From NCBI RefSeq assembly GCF_027706725.1, contig NZ_JAQFWQ010000003.1, positions 1-64,000 on the forward strand: 64,000 bases of DNA. The letters run 5' to 3'. A program made the position numbers and the translations under genes. Below, piece after piece: positions 32,415-40,554 of the stretch. Within the stretch, counting starts at the first letter, position 1; each line of letters begins with the position of its first letter. Under the pieces are notes generated by a model. That model had not been told where the DNA came from. It searched no databases and saw only the letters and a program-made list of their open reading frames with translations. This DNA comes from Nocardiopsis endophytica (GTDB lineage Bacteria; Actinomycetota; Actinomycetes; Streptosporangiales; Streptosporangiaceae).

Positions 32415-33158
32415 GTGTCACGAGAGCTCGAACTCGTCGAGGCTTTCGTCGGGCTGGCCGATACCCTCGTCGTCGGCTTCGACGTCGTCGAATTCCTGCA
32501 CGACCTCGTGGTGCGCTCGGTCTCGCTGGTGGACGCACAGGCCAGCGGCCTGCTACTGAGCGACGCCACCGACCAGGGGCTGCGCTTCATCGCCGCCTCC
32601 ACCGAACAGGCGCGCATGCTCGAACTGCTGCAGCTGCAGAACGAGGAGGGCCCCGCCCTGGAGGCCTACCGCACCGGAGCGAGGGTCGACGTGCCGGACC
32701 TGGGGGCGCACGCCGACAGGTGGCCCGGGCTCCACCAGGCCATGCAGGACGCCGGCTTCGCATCCGTGCAGGCGTTGCCGCTCCGGCTGCGCGACCGCAC
32801 GCTGGGCGCGATGACCCTGTTCCGCACCTCCCCCGGCCGTCCGGACGAGACCGACACGGCGATCGCCCAGGGGCTCGCCGATGTGGCCACGATCGGCATC
32901 ATCAACTCGCGCGCGCTGGAGGAGCAGGAGCGCCTCGCCGAGCAGCTCCAGGCGGCGCTCAACAGCCGCATCTCCATCGAGCAGGCCAAGGGGATGCTGG
33001 CGGAATACCACGGGGTGGAGATGGAGCAGGCCTTCGAGATGCTGCGCCGGTTCTCCCGGAACAACAACGTCCGCCTGTCGCACGTGGCCGCGGCCGTGGT
33101 GCGCCGGGAGACGTCGACGGCCGAACTCATCCCGCCCCGCGGCCACGCGCTGCACTGA
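32415..33158 (+). CDS. GAF and ANTAR domain protein, second copy
   Basis: A 247-residue protein of the same build as its upstream neighbour: GAF domain (about 25-170, VSLVDAQASGLLLSDATDQGLRFIAAS; LRLRDRTLGAMTLFR) and ANTAR domain (about 180-235, QLQAALNSRISIEQAKGMLAEYHGVEMEQAFEMLRRFSRNNNVRLSHVA), here with the full canonical EQAKGML motif. The GTG at 32415 follows AAGGAGGA. The pair probably arose by duplication and may read different signals or form heterodimers. Confidence 0.88.
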   Translation: MSRELELVEAFVGLADTLVVGFDVVEFLHDLVVRSVSLVDAQASGLLLSDATDQGLRFIAASTEQARMLELLQLQNEEGPALEAYRTGARVDVPDLGAHADRWPGLHQAMQDAGFASVQALPLRLRDRTLGAMTLFRTSPGRPDETDTAIAQGLADVATIGIINSRALEEQERLAEQLQAALNSRISIEQAKGMLAEYHGVEMEQAFEMLRRFSRNNNVRLSHVAAAVVRRETSTAELIPPRGHALH

Positions 33159-33215
33159 CCGGGCGGACGCGGCCGGAGCCGTGGGACACGCGTCCCCGGG
33201 CCCGGCGGAGCCCTG

Positions 33216-33240
33216 CGTTCCCCGGAGCAGGCGGGGAACG
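33216..33240. terminator. Bidirectional hairpin terminator
   Basis: CGTTCCCCG (33216-33224) and CGGGGAACG (33232-33240) flank a seven-base loop between the convergent GAF-ANTAR and amidase genes. Confidence 0.65.
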
Positions 33241-33263
33241 GAGGACTCCGGGACCGGGAGGGG

Positions 33264-33986
33264 TCAGACCTGGTTCCTGGTGAAGGCCGTCATGATCTGG
33301 GCGGCGGCCCAGCCGGTGATGCGGTCGCCGAAGTCCTGTTCGGAGCCCTGGGACTTGCGGGCGGCCAGCACCGCCTTCTCGGTCTCGTCGCCGTAGTGGC
33401 CGTCGGCGCCGAACTCGGGCAGGTCGAATCCGGCCTTCATGAGGATGACCTGCAGGTACTTGACGCGCTCTCCGGTGTCGCCCTTGCTCAGTCCGACCAT
33501 GTCGTCGTCTCCGATCCGTCCGGCGTCGGCGGGCATTCCGGCGTCGACCCAGGCGGCCAGGTCGTCGCCGGGGCACGAGGTCTGGTTCAGATCCCGGTGC
33601 CCGGTCTTGTCGAGGGTGCGCCCGGCGCGGCGGTTGGCCTCGTCGTACAGGGCGCGGATGGCGGCCTTGGCGGCGCCGGTGGCGTCGCCGTCCCGGCCGA
33701 TGAAGCAGATGCCGATGTGGGAGGTGTTGTAGGGGGAGGCGTGGGCGCCGACGACCAGCCAGCCGCGCCCCTCGTAGGCGGTGCCGGAGCGGTCGACCAG
33801 GAAGTTGTAGCCGATGTCGGCCCAGCCGTTGCCGTCCATGTGGAAGTCCTGGATGGAGCGGACGGACTGGCCCGGCGGCCCTGCCGAGTAGTGGACGGTG
33901 ACCCCGCGCCGCTGCGACCACGAGGTGGTCGACCGGGAGCGGGGCGCCCGCGCGCCCCATTCGGAGCGCGGGACGATCGAGACCAT
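33264..33986 (-). CDS. PGRP-fold N-acetylmuramoyl-L-alanine amidase with C-terminal binding domain
   Basis: A 240-residue peptidoglycan amidase. It begins MVSIVPRSEWGARAP, the usual PGRP opening, with zinc ligands in VHYSAG and in GHRDLNQTSCPG (His and Cys), and the substrate groove GYNFLVDRSGTAYEGRGW. Residues about 165-240 form a degenerate peptidoglycan-binding-like domain (DTGERVKYLQVILMKAGFDLPEFGADGHYGDETEKAVLAARKSQG). There is no signal peptide, as in phage endolysins. The ATG at 33986 follows GGAGG. No phage genes adjoin it. Confidence 0.85.
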   Translation of the reverse strand: MVSIVPRSEWGARAPRSRSTTSWSQRRGVTVHYSAGPPGQSVRSIQDFHMDGNGWADIGYNFLVDRSGTAYEGRGWLVVGAHASPYNTSHIGICFIGRDGDATGAAKAAIRALYDEANRRAGRTLDKTGHRDLNQTSCPGDDLAAWVDAGMPADAGRIGDDDMVGLSKGDTGERVKYLQVILMKAGFDLPEFGADGHYGDETEKAVLAARKSQGSEQDFGDRITGWAAAQIMTAFTRNQV

Positions 33987-34357
33987 GCGAGCCTCCTGGA
34001 AAACGCGAGCGGCCCCGGCGCGCGGTCCGGGGCCTGCGGGGAACGGTGAGCGGCGGCAGGACAGGGGGCGGTACGGTGACCGGCCCTCGACCCCATCGCG
34101 CATCTCACATTTCGCATCTTAGGGATCGCACGCTGTCACTAGGGGGGAATCCGGAGAATCCACATCCGGTGCCCTGCACCGGGAGGGCACGTCAAGGGGC
34201 GGATGCCCGTGCCGAAACCCCGGAAGGGCCCTCATGCGGGCGGCTCGTATGCCCCACGCGCCCCACCGGTCCACGGCGCGGCCGCCGTCCGCGGCGCGGC
34301 CGGGCGGCGGCGGGGGCGTCCGAAGGCCGCAGGTGCCGCCCGGGGGGGCAGGCCGCC

Positions 34358-34363
34358 TATACT
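34358..34363 (+). promoter_or_regulatory. -10 element of the short leader ORF
   Basis: TATACT is one of the strongest -10 matches in the window. It would start RNA near 34370, giving about 50 bases before the leader ORF ATG. A matching -35 is not obvious. Confidence 0.5.
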
Positions 34364-34418
34364 GACCAGGTCCGTTCCACTCGGCGGACGACGACCGCGA
34401 GCACAGGGAGGTGGGTCG

Positions 34419-34487
34419 ATGACCGCGCCGACGGCGACCACCGCGCAGCACGTCCGGACCTTCCTCACGCCCCGGTGCGCGGTGTGA
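34419..34487 (+). CDS. 22-residue leader-type peptide
   Basis: ATG at 34419 to TGA at 34485-34487, preceded by GGGAGGT at six bases spacing and by a TATACT promoter. The product starts MTAPTATTAQHVRTF and ends in TPRCAV, with no signal peptide features. It is followed after about 20 bases by a hairpin (34507-34531) and then the GNAT gene, the layout of a translated attenuator. What it senses is unknown. Its coding status is better supported than most short ORFs because promoter and ribosome site are both strong. Confidence 0.55.
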   Translation: MTAPTATTAQHVRTFLTPRCAV

Positions 34488-34506
34488 CCGCCCTTCTTCC
34501 GTTCCG

Positions 34507-34531
34507 CCCGCCGAGAGCGTGAGGCGGCGGG
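34507..34531 (+). terminator. Hairpin between leader ORF and GNAT gene
   Basis: CCCGCCG (34507-34513) and CGGCGGG (34525-34531) flank an 11-base loop. It could be a terminator or attenuator of the leader transcript. Confidence 0.45.
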
Positions 34532-34570
34532 CCGAAATCCATTGGCCCGAGAGAACGGATCCCTTCACCG

Positions 34571-35116
34571 ATGAACGACGACTTCTCGGTATCCCCTGCG
34601 CGTTCCGCGTCCGCCGACTGGGCGGTGCGCGTCGAGACGCCGACCGACGTGCCCGAGGTCCAGCGGATCGTGCGCGCCGCCTTCGACCGGCCCGATGAGG
34701 CCGACCTGGTCGAGGCACTGCGCGGCGACCCGGCGTGGATCGACGGGCTGTCCCTTGTCGCGGCCGACAGCGGCGGGCGGCCGGTCGGGCACGCGCTGCT
34801 GACCCGGTGCCACATCGACGCGGTTCCGGCGCTGTGCCTGGCACCGTGCTCGGTGCTGCCCGAGTACCAGAGGACGGGCGCCGGTTCGGCGGCGATCCGG
34901 GCGGCGCTGGAGGCGGCGGCCTCGTTGGGCGAGCGGTACGTGACCGTGCTGGGGCACCCGGAGTACTACCCGAGGTTCGGGTTCGGCCGCGCCTCGGAGT
35001 ACGGGGTCGGTCTGACGATCGAGGTCCCCGACGAGGCGCTGATGGTCATGGCGCTCCGACCCGGGGACCCGGTGCCGCCGGGGACGATCCGCTACGCGGC
35101 GCCGTTCGGCATCTGA
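34571..35116 (+). CDS. GNAT family N-acetyltransferase
   Basis: A 181-residue GNAT protein of the YhbS type. The acetyl-CoA site is SVLPEYQRTGAGSAAIRAALEAA (motif A, Q/R-x-x-G-x-G/A), followed by YVTVLGHPEYYPRFGFGRASEYGVG, a stretch typical of the YhbS group. The substrate is unknown. The ATG at 34571 lies 84 bases after the leader ORF and has only a weak ribosome site, which fits control by the upstream leader. Confidence 0.82.
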   Translation: MNDDFSVSPARSASADWAVRVETPTDVPEVQRIVRAAFDRPDEADLVEALRGDPAWIDGLSLVAADSGGRPVGHALLTRCHIDAVPALCLAPCSVLPEYQRTGAGSAAIRAALEAAASLGERYVTVLGHPEYYPRFGFGRASEYGVGLTIEVPDEALMVMALRPGDPVPPGTIRYAAPFGI

Positions 35117-35143
35117 GCCGTCCGGTATCCGAGCGGTGAGCAG

Positions 35144-35171
35144 GGCGGGCGGGGACGCGTCCCCGCCCGCC
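35144..35171 (+). terminator. 28-bp perfect palindrome after GNAT gene
   Basis: Arms 35144-35156 and 35159-35171 are perfectly complementary around GC. A stable GC hairpin terminator without a U-run. Confidence 0.65.
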
Positions 35172-35235
35172 GCCCGGTGCGTTTCGCCCGCTGTGCCCCT
35201 ATTCCGAACGACATGCCCCTGTTAATCTCCGGCGC

Positions 35236-36393
35236 ATGTCGAGAGCCGCGAAATCCGCTTGGCCGATGGTGGGCGCTTGGCTGCTCGTGGCCGCGGTCTC
35301 GGCGCTCTACGCGGCGGCGTGCTGCGGCGCCGTCTGGGCGATCGGGCTGTCGTGGTGGTGGGGGCTGCTACCGGTGGCCATCGCCGTGGCCGGTGCCTGC
35401 ACGGGCATGCTGCTCCGGGTGAACGAGGCCCACGCCCCGACGGACAGCGTGGTGATCAAACCCGTCGACGACGCGCGCATCCACGCGGTCGTCGACCGGC
35501 TGTGCGCACTCACCGGGCAGGACAAGCCGGTCGTGCGGCTCTACGGCGACGGCGCGCCCAACGCCCTGTCCTTCGAGCCCGACACCGTCTACCTGAGCAT
35601 GGGGCTGGTGAACCGGCTGGACAACCGGGAGCTGGAGGCCGTGCTCGCCCACGAGCTGGCGCACCTGGCGCACCGGGACGAACGCGTGCTGTCGTTCGCC
35701 ACCTTGATGGGGACGATGGAGTGGGCGCTGACCCTCCCGGCGATGGCGGGGATGCTGGTGGCGGCGGCCGAGGGGCGGGTGTGCCGTGTCGCCCGCCGGT
35801 GCGGCCGGAAGTGGCGGCCGGCGTTCGGCGCGTCGACCGGTCCTCGGACGCCCGAAGTTGCGAGCACCTGGCTCCCGAGGCCTCCGCGGCCCGAAGAGAG
35901 AGAGGACAAGGCGTTCTCCCCCGGCGCCGCCCGCGTGGTCATCATTCTGGCGGGACTCGCGCGCGCGGCGCTCATCCTGCTCTTCCTCGCGGTCCTGTTC
36001 CCCGCGCTCATCGTGGGGGTCCTGGCGTACGGCGCGGCCCTGATCCCCGGCCGACTCGTGATCCTCGTCCTGACCCGGCGGCGCGAGATCGCCGCCGACC
36101 GGGCGGCGGCCGAGCTGACGGGGGCACCGTCGGTGCTCGCGGCCACGCTGGCGCGGCTGACGAAGTCGATCCCCCTCTCAGGGGACCTGCGCGGCCTGGG
36201 GAACGCATCGTCACAGGCGTTCCTGCCCACGTCGCGCCCGGGGAAGCGGCAGGACCGGCACCCGGACGACGCGATCGGCAAGGCGATGGACCGTCTGTGG
36301 GACTCCCTGCGCTCCACTCACCCCTCGGTCGAATCCCGCATCAGGCGCTTGGAGAAGCAGTCGGCCCGCATGACCGGGCCCGGGGGAGCATAG
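35236..36393 (+). CDS. M48 family membrane metalloprotease (HtpX-like)
   Basis: A 385-residue integral membrane zinc protease. Two helices lie at about 8-60, the zinc motif is HELAHLAH (LEAVLAHELAHLAHRDERVL), a third and fourth hydrophobic region follow (about 150-180 and 235-285), and the third ligand is in TRRREIAADRAAAELTGAP. HtpX-type proteases degrade damaged membrane proteins. The cytoplasmic loop 185-230 is long and charged. TAATCT (35223-35228) stands seven bases before the ATG, a leaderless-type promoter. The gene stands alone. Confidence 0.88.
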   Translation: MSRAAKSAWPMVGAWLLVAAVSALYAAACCGAVWAIGLSWWWGLLPVAIAVAGACTGMLLRVNEAHAPTDSVVIKPVDDARIHAVVDRLCALTGQDKPVVRLYGDGAPNALSFEPDTVYLSMGLVNRLDNRELEAVLAHELAHLAHRDERVLSFATLMGTMEWALTLPAMAGMLVAAAEGRVCRVARRCGRKWRPAFGASTGPRTPEVASTWLPRPPRPEEREDKAFSPGAARVVIILAGLARAALILLFLAVLFPALIVGVLAYGAALIPGRLVILVLTRRREIAADRAAAELTGAPSVLAATLARLTKSIPLSGDLRGLGNASSQAFLPTSRPGKRQDRHPDDAIGKAMDRLWDSLRSTHPSVESRIRRLEKQSARMTGPGGA

Positions 36394-36426
36394 GGGACGC
36401 CCGGAGGGCCGCGCCGGTGCCCCGGT

Positions 36427-37242
36427 TCAGGCCGCCTGCCCGGCCAGCCTGTGCAGGGTCCGCGCCGAAGGTGAGCCGGGGTCGGCCGTGATCAGGACGA
36501 CCTCCTGATCGTCCTCGGGCACGAGCAGGACGTCGCAGTTCAGCCGCAGCGCACCGGCCTCGGGGTGGTGGAGGGTCTTGGTGCGGTGCCCGGGCGCGTG
36601 GACGGGGTGCTCCGCCCAGATCCGCCGGAACTCCTCGCTGCCGGCGCGGAGTTCGGCCAGCAGTGCGGCCACCCGCGGGTCGTGCGGGTAGCGGTCGGCG
36701 GCCCGGCGGAGCCGCGCCACCGCGATGTGCCCGAACTCCGCGGTGCCGGAGTTCTCGTACAGCCGTCCCGGATCCAGGAAGCGGCGTCTGGCCAGGTTCG
36801 CCGTCCCGTCCGCGAGGTCGCCGCCGAGCAGCGCCCGGGCCAGGGGGTTCCAGGCGATGACGCCGTAGGCCGCGTCGGTGACGACGGCGCCGGTCCCCGG
36901 CAGCCGCTCCAGCATCCGGGCCACGTGCGGGCGGACCCTCCGTTCGGCGCGGGTGCCGGGAGGTGGGCTCGACCCCGCCAGGCGGAACAGGTGGCTGCGC
37001 TCGGCGGAGGTGAGCCGCAGGGCCCGTGCCAGCGCGTCCAGGATCCGGTCGGACGGCCGCGGCCCCCGGGCCTGCTCCAGGCGCGTGTAGTAGTCGACCG
37101 ACATGTGGGCGAGTTCGGCCACCTCTTCGCGGCGCAGGCCCGGCGTGCGCCGGTCGGTGCCCATCGCCGTCAGGCCGACGTCGTGCGGGCGCAGGCCCGC
37201 CCGGCGGTCCCGCAGGTAGCGGGCCAGCTCTTGTCGCGCCAT
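36427..37242 (-). CDS. XRE-family regulator with MmyB-like ligand domain
   Basis: A 271-residue transcription factor. The N-terminal HTH is ELARYLRDRRAGLRP, TPGLRREEVAELAHMSVDYYTRLEQARGPRPSDRILDALARALRL, then the MmyB-like PAS-type domain (about 100-265; VVTDAAYGVIAWNPLARALLGG, RRIWAEHPVHAPGHRTKTLHHPEAGALRLNCDVLLVPEDDQEVVLITADPGSPSARTL). MmyB-type factors bind a fatty-acid-like ligand. The ATG at 37242 follows GGGAGGCGGC. It is divergent from a short-chain dehydrogenase, a very common pairing in actinomycetes that suggests the dehydrogenase is its target. Confidence 0.9.
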   Translation of the reverse strand: MARQELARYLRDRRAGLRPHDVGLTAMGTDRRTPGLRREEVAELAHMSVDYYTRLEQARGPRPSDRILDALARALRLTSAERSHLFRLAGSSPPPGTRAERRVRPHVARMLERLPGTGAVVTDAAYGVIAWNPLARALLGGDLADGTANLARRRFLDPGRLYENSGTAEFGHIAVARLRRAADRYPHDPRVAALLAELRAGSEEFRRIWAEHPVHAPGHRTKTLHHPEAGALRLNCDVLLVPEDDQEVVLITADPGSPSARTLHRLAGQAA

Positions 37243-37315
37243 GCCGCCTCCCCCACCACTTCCTGGTACGGCCTGTCCCTGGCAGGGTGGCCGCGACCAG
37301 GGGACCGTGGTCTCC

Positions 37316-38032
37316 ATGAACGATCGCACAGCCCTGGTCACCGGTGCCAACAAGGGCATCGGCAAGGACATCGCCCGCCTGCTCGCCGCCGAGGGCCTCA
37401 CCGTGTACGTGGGCTCCCGCGACGCCGACCGCGGGAAGAGGGCCGCCGAGGAGATCGGCGCCGGCACCCGCCCGTTGGTGCTCGACGTGACGGACCCCGA
37501 CGGCATCGCGGAGGCGGCGGCCCAGGTGGAGCGCCTGGACGTGCTGGTGAACAACGCAGGGATCGCGCCCTCGCTCGCACCGCCGACCGAGACGGGGGCC
37601 GAGGAGCTCCGGAGCGCGTACGAGACCAACGTGGTCGGGGTGGTGGAGGTGACCAACGCCTTCCTGCCCGCCCTGCGCCGGTCGCCGCGGCCGCGCATCG
37701 TCAACGTCTCCAGCGGAACGGCGTCGCTGACCTGGAGCACGAACCCCAACCCCCAGTTCACCCCGGGAAGCGGTGGAGCCGCCGCCTACCGGTCCTCCAA
37801 GGCGGCGCTCAACGCCCTCACCGTCCTCTACGCGCAGACCTTGGCCGAGGAGGGCTTCAAGGTGAACGCGCTCGCCCCTGGGCTGCGGGCCACCGATCTC
37901 ACCCCTGGAGCCGCGGCCGTCGGCGGCGACCCGGCCGAGGCCGCCCGGGGCGCCGTGCACCTGGCCCTGCTTCCGGACGACGGCCCTACGGGGGGCTTCT
38001 ACTCCTGGGACACGACGCCCGTGCCCTGGTGA
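37316..38032 (+). CDS. Short-chain dehydrogenase/reductase
   Basis: A 238-residue classical SDR. Cofactor motif TGANKGIGK, then VGSRDADRGKRAAEEIG (Arg suggests NADP), LVNNAGIAP, the Ser in VNVSSGTASLTW and the YRSSK catalytic pair (AAYRSSKAALNAL). It resembles carbonyl-reductase-like SDRs. The ATG at 37316 lies within the 73-base divergent promoter region shared with the MmyB-type regulator, where CCCTGGCAGGG is a short dyad. It ends directly against the convergent membrane-protein gene. Confidence 0.88.
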   Translation: MNDRTALVTGANKGIGKDIARLLAAEGLTVYVGSRDADRGKRAAEEIGAGTRPLVLDVTDPDGIAEAAAQVERLDVLVNNAGIAPSLAPPTETGAEELRSAYETNVVGVVEVTNAFLPALRRSPRPRIVNVSSGTASLTWSTNPNPQFTPGSGGAAAYRSSKAALNALTVLYAQTLAEEGFKVNALAPGLRATDLTPGAAAVGGDPAEAARGAVHLALLPDDGPTGGFYSWDTTPVPW

Positions 38033-39010
38033 TCAGGCCGCTCCGGCATGCGGAGTGCGCGGGCCGCCGGGGATGTCGCTGAAGACGCGCTCGCGCACGC
38101 ACGCGTCCCCGATCGCCTCCCGCTCCTCCCCGGCGGGCAGGCGCAGGTGCTCCGCGGCGTCCAGGAGCTCGGAGACACGCGCCTCGGGCTCCCAAGTCGG
38201 CGCGGCGATGGTGACGGGGACGCCTTCGTGCTCGGTGATCAGCTCCGGACCGGAGCCCGTGTCGCGCACGACGCCGATCCCCTCGTCCTCGCAGGTGACG
38301 TCGTCGTCCCAGTTCGCGCAGGGGTCGTCGAAGTCCATGGCATCGGGGTCCGAATACCCGGTGACCTGGAGCGCGCGCGATTCGGGACCGGTGGAGTGGT
38401 AGGTGATCTGCACATCGCCGCCGTAGGCGGCGGCCTCTACGCGCGTCCAGCCGTCATCGTCCAGGAGCACCACCGAGTCGGCGGCCTTGTCGAACTCCTC
38501 GCGCGCGTCCTTCCAGCTCCCGGACACGTACAGGGACGCCGACGCGACGAAGGTGACGACCATGGCCGCGGCACCGGCCACAAGCGCGCGGCGCAGCCGC
38601 AGCGGGCTCCACGCGGCGCGCACGATCAGCGAGAACAGCACCGCGCCGGCCGCCATCGCGAGCAGGACGGCCAACACCTCGTCGACCCTGCCGACGACGA
38701 CTCCGATGACGAAGCTCGCCGTCGGACAGGCGAGGAGCAGCCCGGTAACCGCGGTCTTCCACGGATGCGGCACACGCAGGAGCCTGAGCAGGAACACGAT
38801 CGGCAGTACGGGCACGGCGGCGAGGAGGAGCCCCAGGAGGAAGAGGGCGAGGGTCTCGTCGGTGTCCCATGCATAGGCCTTGTCGAACGGAGCGAGGAAG
38901 GCGACCGAGGACAGGAGCGTCACCCCCGGCCAGAGGAGCCCGATGACGGCGGCGGACCACAGCGCAGCCCGGCTCGGTCCGATCGACGTCCCCGGCGACT
39001 CCAGCTCCAC
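38033..39010 (-). CDS. Membrane protein with extracytoplasmic domain, unrecognised
   Basis: A 325-residue protein. The first half carries about five membrane helices (residues 18-40, 52-75, 84-105, 110-130, 140-162); the second half (about 165-325) is hydrophilic and acidic with Cys pairs (DPCANWDDDVTCEDE), probably outside the cell. I recognise no family. The GTG at 39010 follows GGGAGTAGGGG. It is convergent with the SDR gene (adjacent stops) and divergent from the next gene. Confidence 0.65.
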   Translation of the reverse strand: MELESPGTSIGPSRAALWSAAVIGLLWPGVTLLSSVAFLAPFDKAYAWDTDETLALFLLGLLLAAVPVLPIVFLLRLLRVPHPWKTAVTGLLLACPTASFVIGVVVGRVDEVLAVLLAMAAGAVLFSLIVRAAWSPLRLRRALVAGAAAMVVTFVASASLYVSGSWKDAREEFDKAADSVVLLDDDGWTRVEAAAYGGDVQITYHSTGPESRALQVTGYSDPDAMDFDDPCANWDDDVTCEDEGIGVVRDTGSGPELITEHEGVPVTIAAPTWEPEARVSELLDAAEHLRLPAGEEREAIGDACVRERVFSDIPGGPRTPHAGAA

Positions 39011-39145
39011 AGGCCCCTACTCCCCATCGTTCCGGCATCACATCCGGTACTGGGATGACGCCCACGGGGCCGGGGTTCCATGAGTCCTGCCAGGACCCCT
39101 TCACGGAGGTGCCTGTTGTCATGGACGGCTGCCAAGGTGTCCGCC

Positions 39146-40510
39146 ATGAAGAACATGTACCGGATCCACATCGTGCACGCGGATCGGTCAGGCGGGCCGG
39201 TCCGGTTGCGGGTGCTGCTCGTCCACCATGAGCCGTGGTGGGACCAGGCCGAGCTGCTTCCGCGCGACCCTGGGTTCTTCTTGCAGGTGCTGCGCGAAGC
39301 GGCGGACGGCGAGGCCGGACGCCCCCGAGGGCCGTTGGCCGACGAGGTCGGCGAGGCGCAATCGCTGGATCCGGCGTTCGTCCACTCCAACGCCCACCGC
39401 TTCGTCGAACGCGTCGAACGGGTGGCCGTGCGCCATCACCCTGTCGACGATGCGCTGGCGGTGTACTACCGCGACTCCTACGACGTCCTCGACCGCCTCT
39501 ACTACGCGGGGACGTTCAACGGCGGGTACCGCCCCGATGAGCACGGCCCATTGGAAGAACGCCTCGTTCAGGCGGAGTACGACATCTGGCCCACCGACCC
39601 CCGGTGGACGCAGACCCTCCGGACCGGCCAGTGCTGGGGCACCGGCGCTTGGGGGCCGCTCTCAGAGGCCGAAGCCTCCGTGCGCCGCGGGTGGATTCTG
39701 TGGGACGACGCCCCTGAAGGCGCCGCCGCCGCGTTCCGGCACGCGATCGGACTCGAACATGGCGACCCATACGCCAAAGCGCAGGCCCGTATGGAGCTCG
39801 ACGCCCTCCTGGCCGGGCGGGACCGGTACGCCGCACAGGACGAAGGATCCGATGTGCCTCTGGAATTGGCACTCCGGTTGTGGGCGGAAGGTCGCGAAGA
39901 GGAGGCGCGCGCCGCCTACGCGGAGGCGGTCTTCCGAGGCGACGGCTCCATCGGCGACGTCTTCGTGGGTGGCGCTGCGGTCATCGCCGAAGCGCGCCGA
40001 CGGGCGGGTATGGAGAGTCCGGCCGAGTACGGGCACCGCCTCGCCCAGGCAGGCGACCTGTCTCGGGCGGCGGCGGAGCTGCGCAGGATCTACGACAACG
40101 GTTCAGCCCGAGTGGCCGCGTTCGCGCTCGCTCTCTACGCAGGGGACTTCGACCGGGCCGAGGAGATCTGCGGGGCGGGCATCGAAGGGGATCTGGAAGG
40201 GACCTGGATGGGCTGGTTCGCGATGGACCTGGCTTTCGTGCACGCCCGTGCCGGTGACACCGACACGGCCCGCCGCATGGCGGAACTGGCCGACGAGGGG
40301 TGGAATAGCGGACCGTTCCTGCACGCATTGGCCAGCGGATCGGCCCGCCCGCCGGAACTGGCCATGGAGATGGGGACCGCCCTGGTCGACAAGATGGCCG
40401 GTCCGGCGGAGGACGACGAAATCCAGGCGATCATCGACGTGGCACACGTCCATCTCCCCGAGTTGGCCGCGTACGCCCACAACGCCCGGGCCACACGCGA
40501 GTCCCCTTAG
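39146..40510 (+). CDS. Hypothetical protein with helical-repeat C-terminal half
   Basis: A 454-residue protein I do not recognise. The first 160 residues are mixed alpha/beta with many aromatic and His residues (YRIHIVHADRSGGPVRLRVLLVHHEPWW). From about 190 on it reads as Sel1/TPR-like helical repeats (AAAAFRHAIGLEHGDPYAKAQARMELDALL; ALRLWAEGREEEARAAYAEAVF; ALALYAGDFDRAEEICGAG; HARAGDTDTARRMAELAD). The ATG at 39146 follows AAGG; the ATG nine bases later is also possible. Codon choice is somewhat less GC-extreme than the neighbours, in keeping with accessory origin. Confidence 0.65.
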   Translation: MKNMYRIHIVHADRSGGPVRLRVLLVHHEPWWDQAELLPRDPGFFLQVLREAADGEAGRPRGPLADEVGEAQSLDPAFVHSNAHRFVERVERVAVRHHPVDDALAVYYRDSYDVLDRLYYAGTFNGGYRPDEHGPLEERLVQAEYDIWPTDPRWTQTLRTGQCWGTGAWGPLSEAEASVRRGWILWDDAPEGAAAAFRHAIGLEHGDPYAKAQARMELDALLAGRDRYAAQDEGSDVPLELALRLWAEGREEEARAAYAEAVFRGDGSIGDVFVGGAAVIAEARRRAGMESPAEYGHRLAQAGDLSRAAAELRRIYDNGSARVAAFALALYAGDFDRAEEICGAGIEGDLEGTWMGWFAMDLAFVHARAGDTDTARRMAELADEGWNSGPFLHALASGSARPPELAMEMGTALVDKMAGPAEDDEIQAIIDVAHVHLPELAAYAHNARATRESP

Positions 40511-40554
40511 CGACTGAGAACACCGCCACCGCCGGGGGGCATGGCCTCAACGCC

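Noticed and set aside
33264-33986. Prophage called from the lysin-like amidase
   Set aside because: No terminase, portal, tail, holin or integrase gene in the window.
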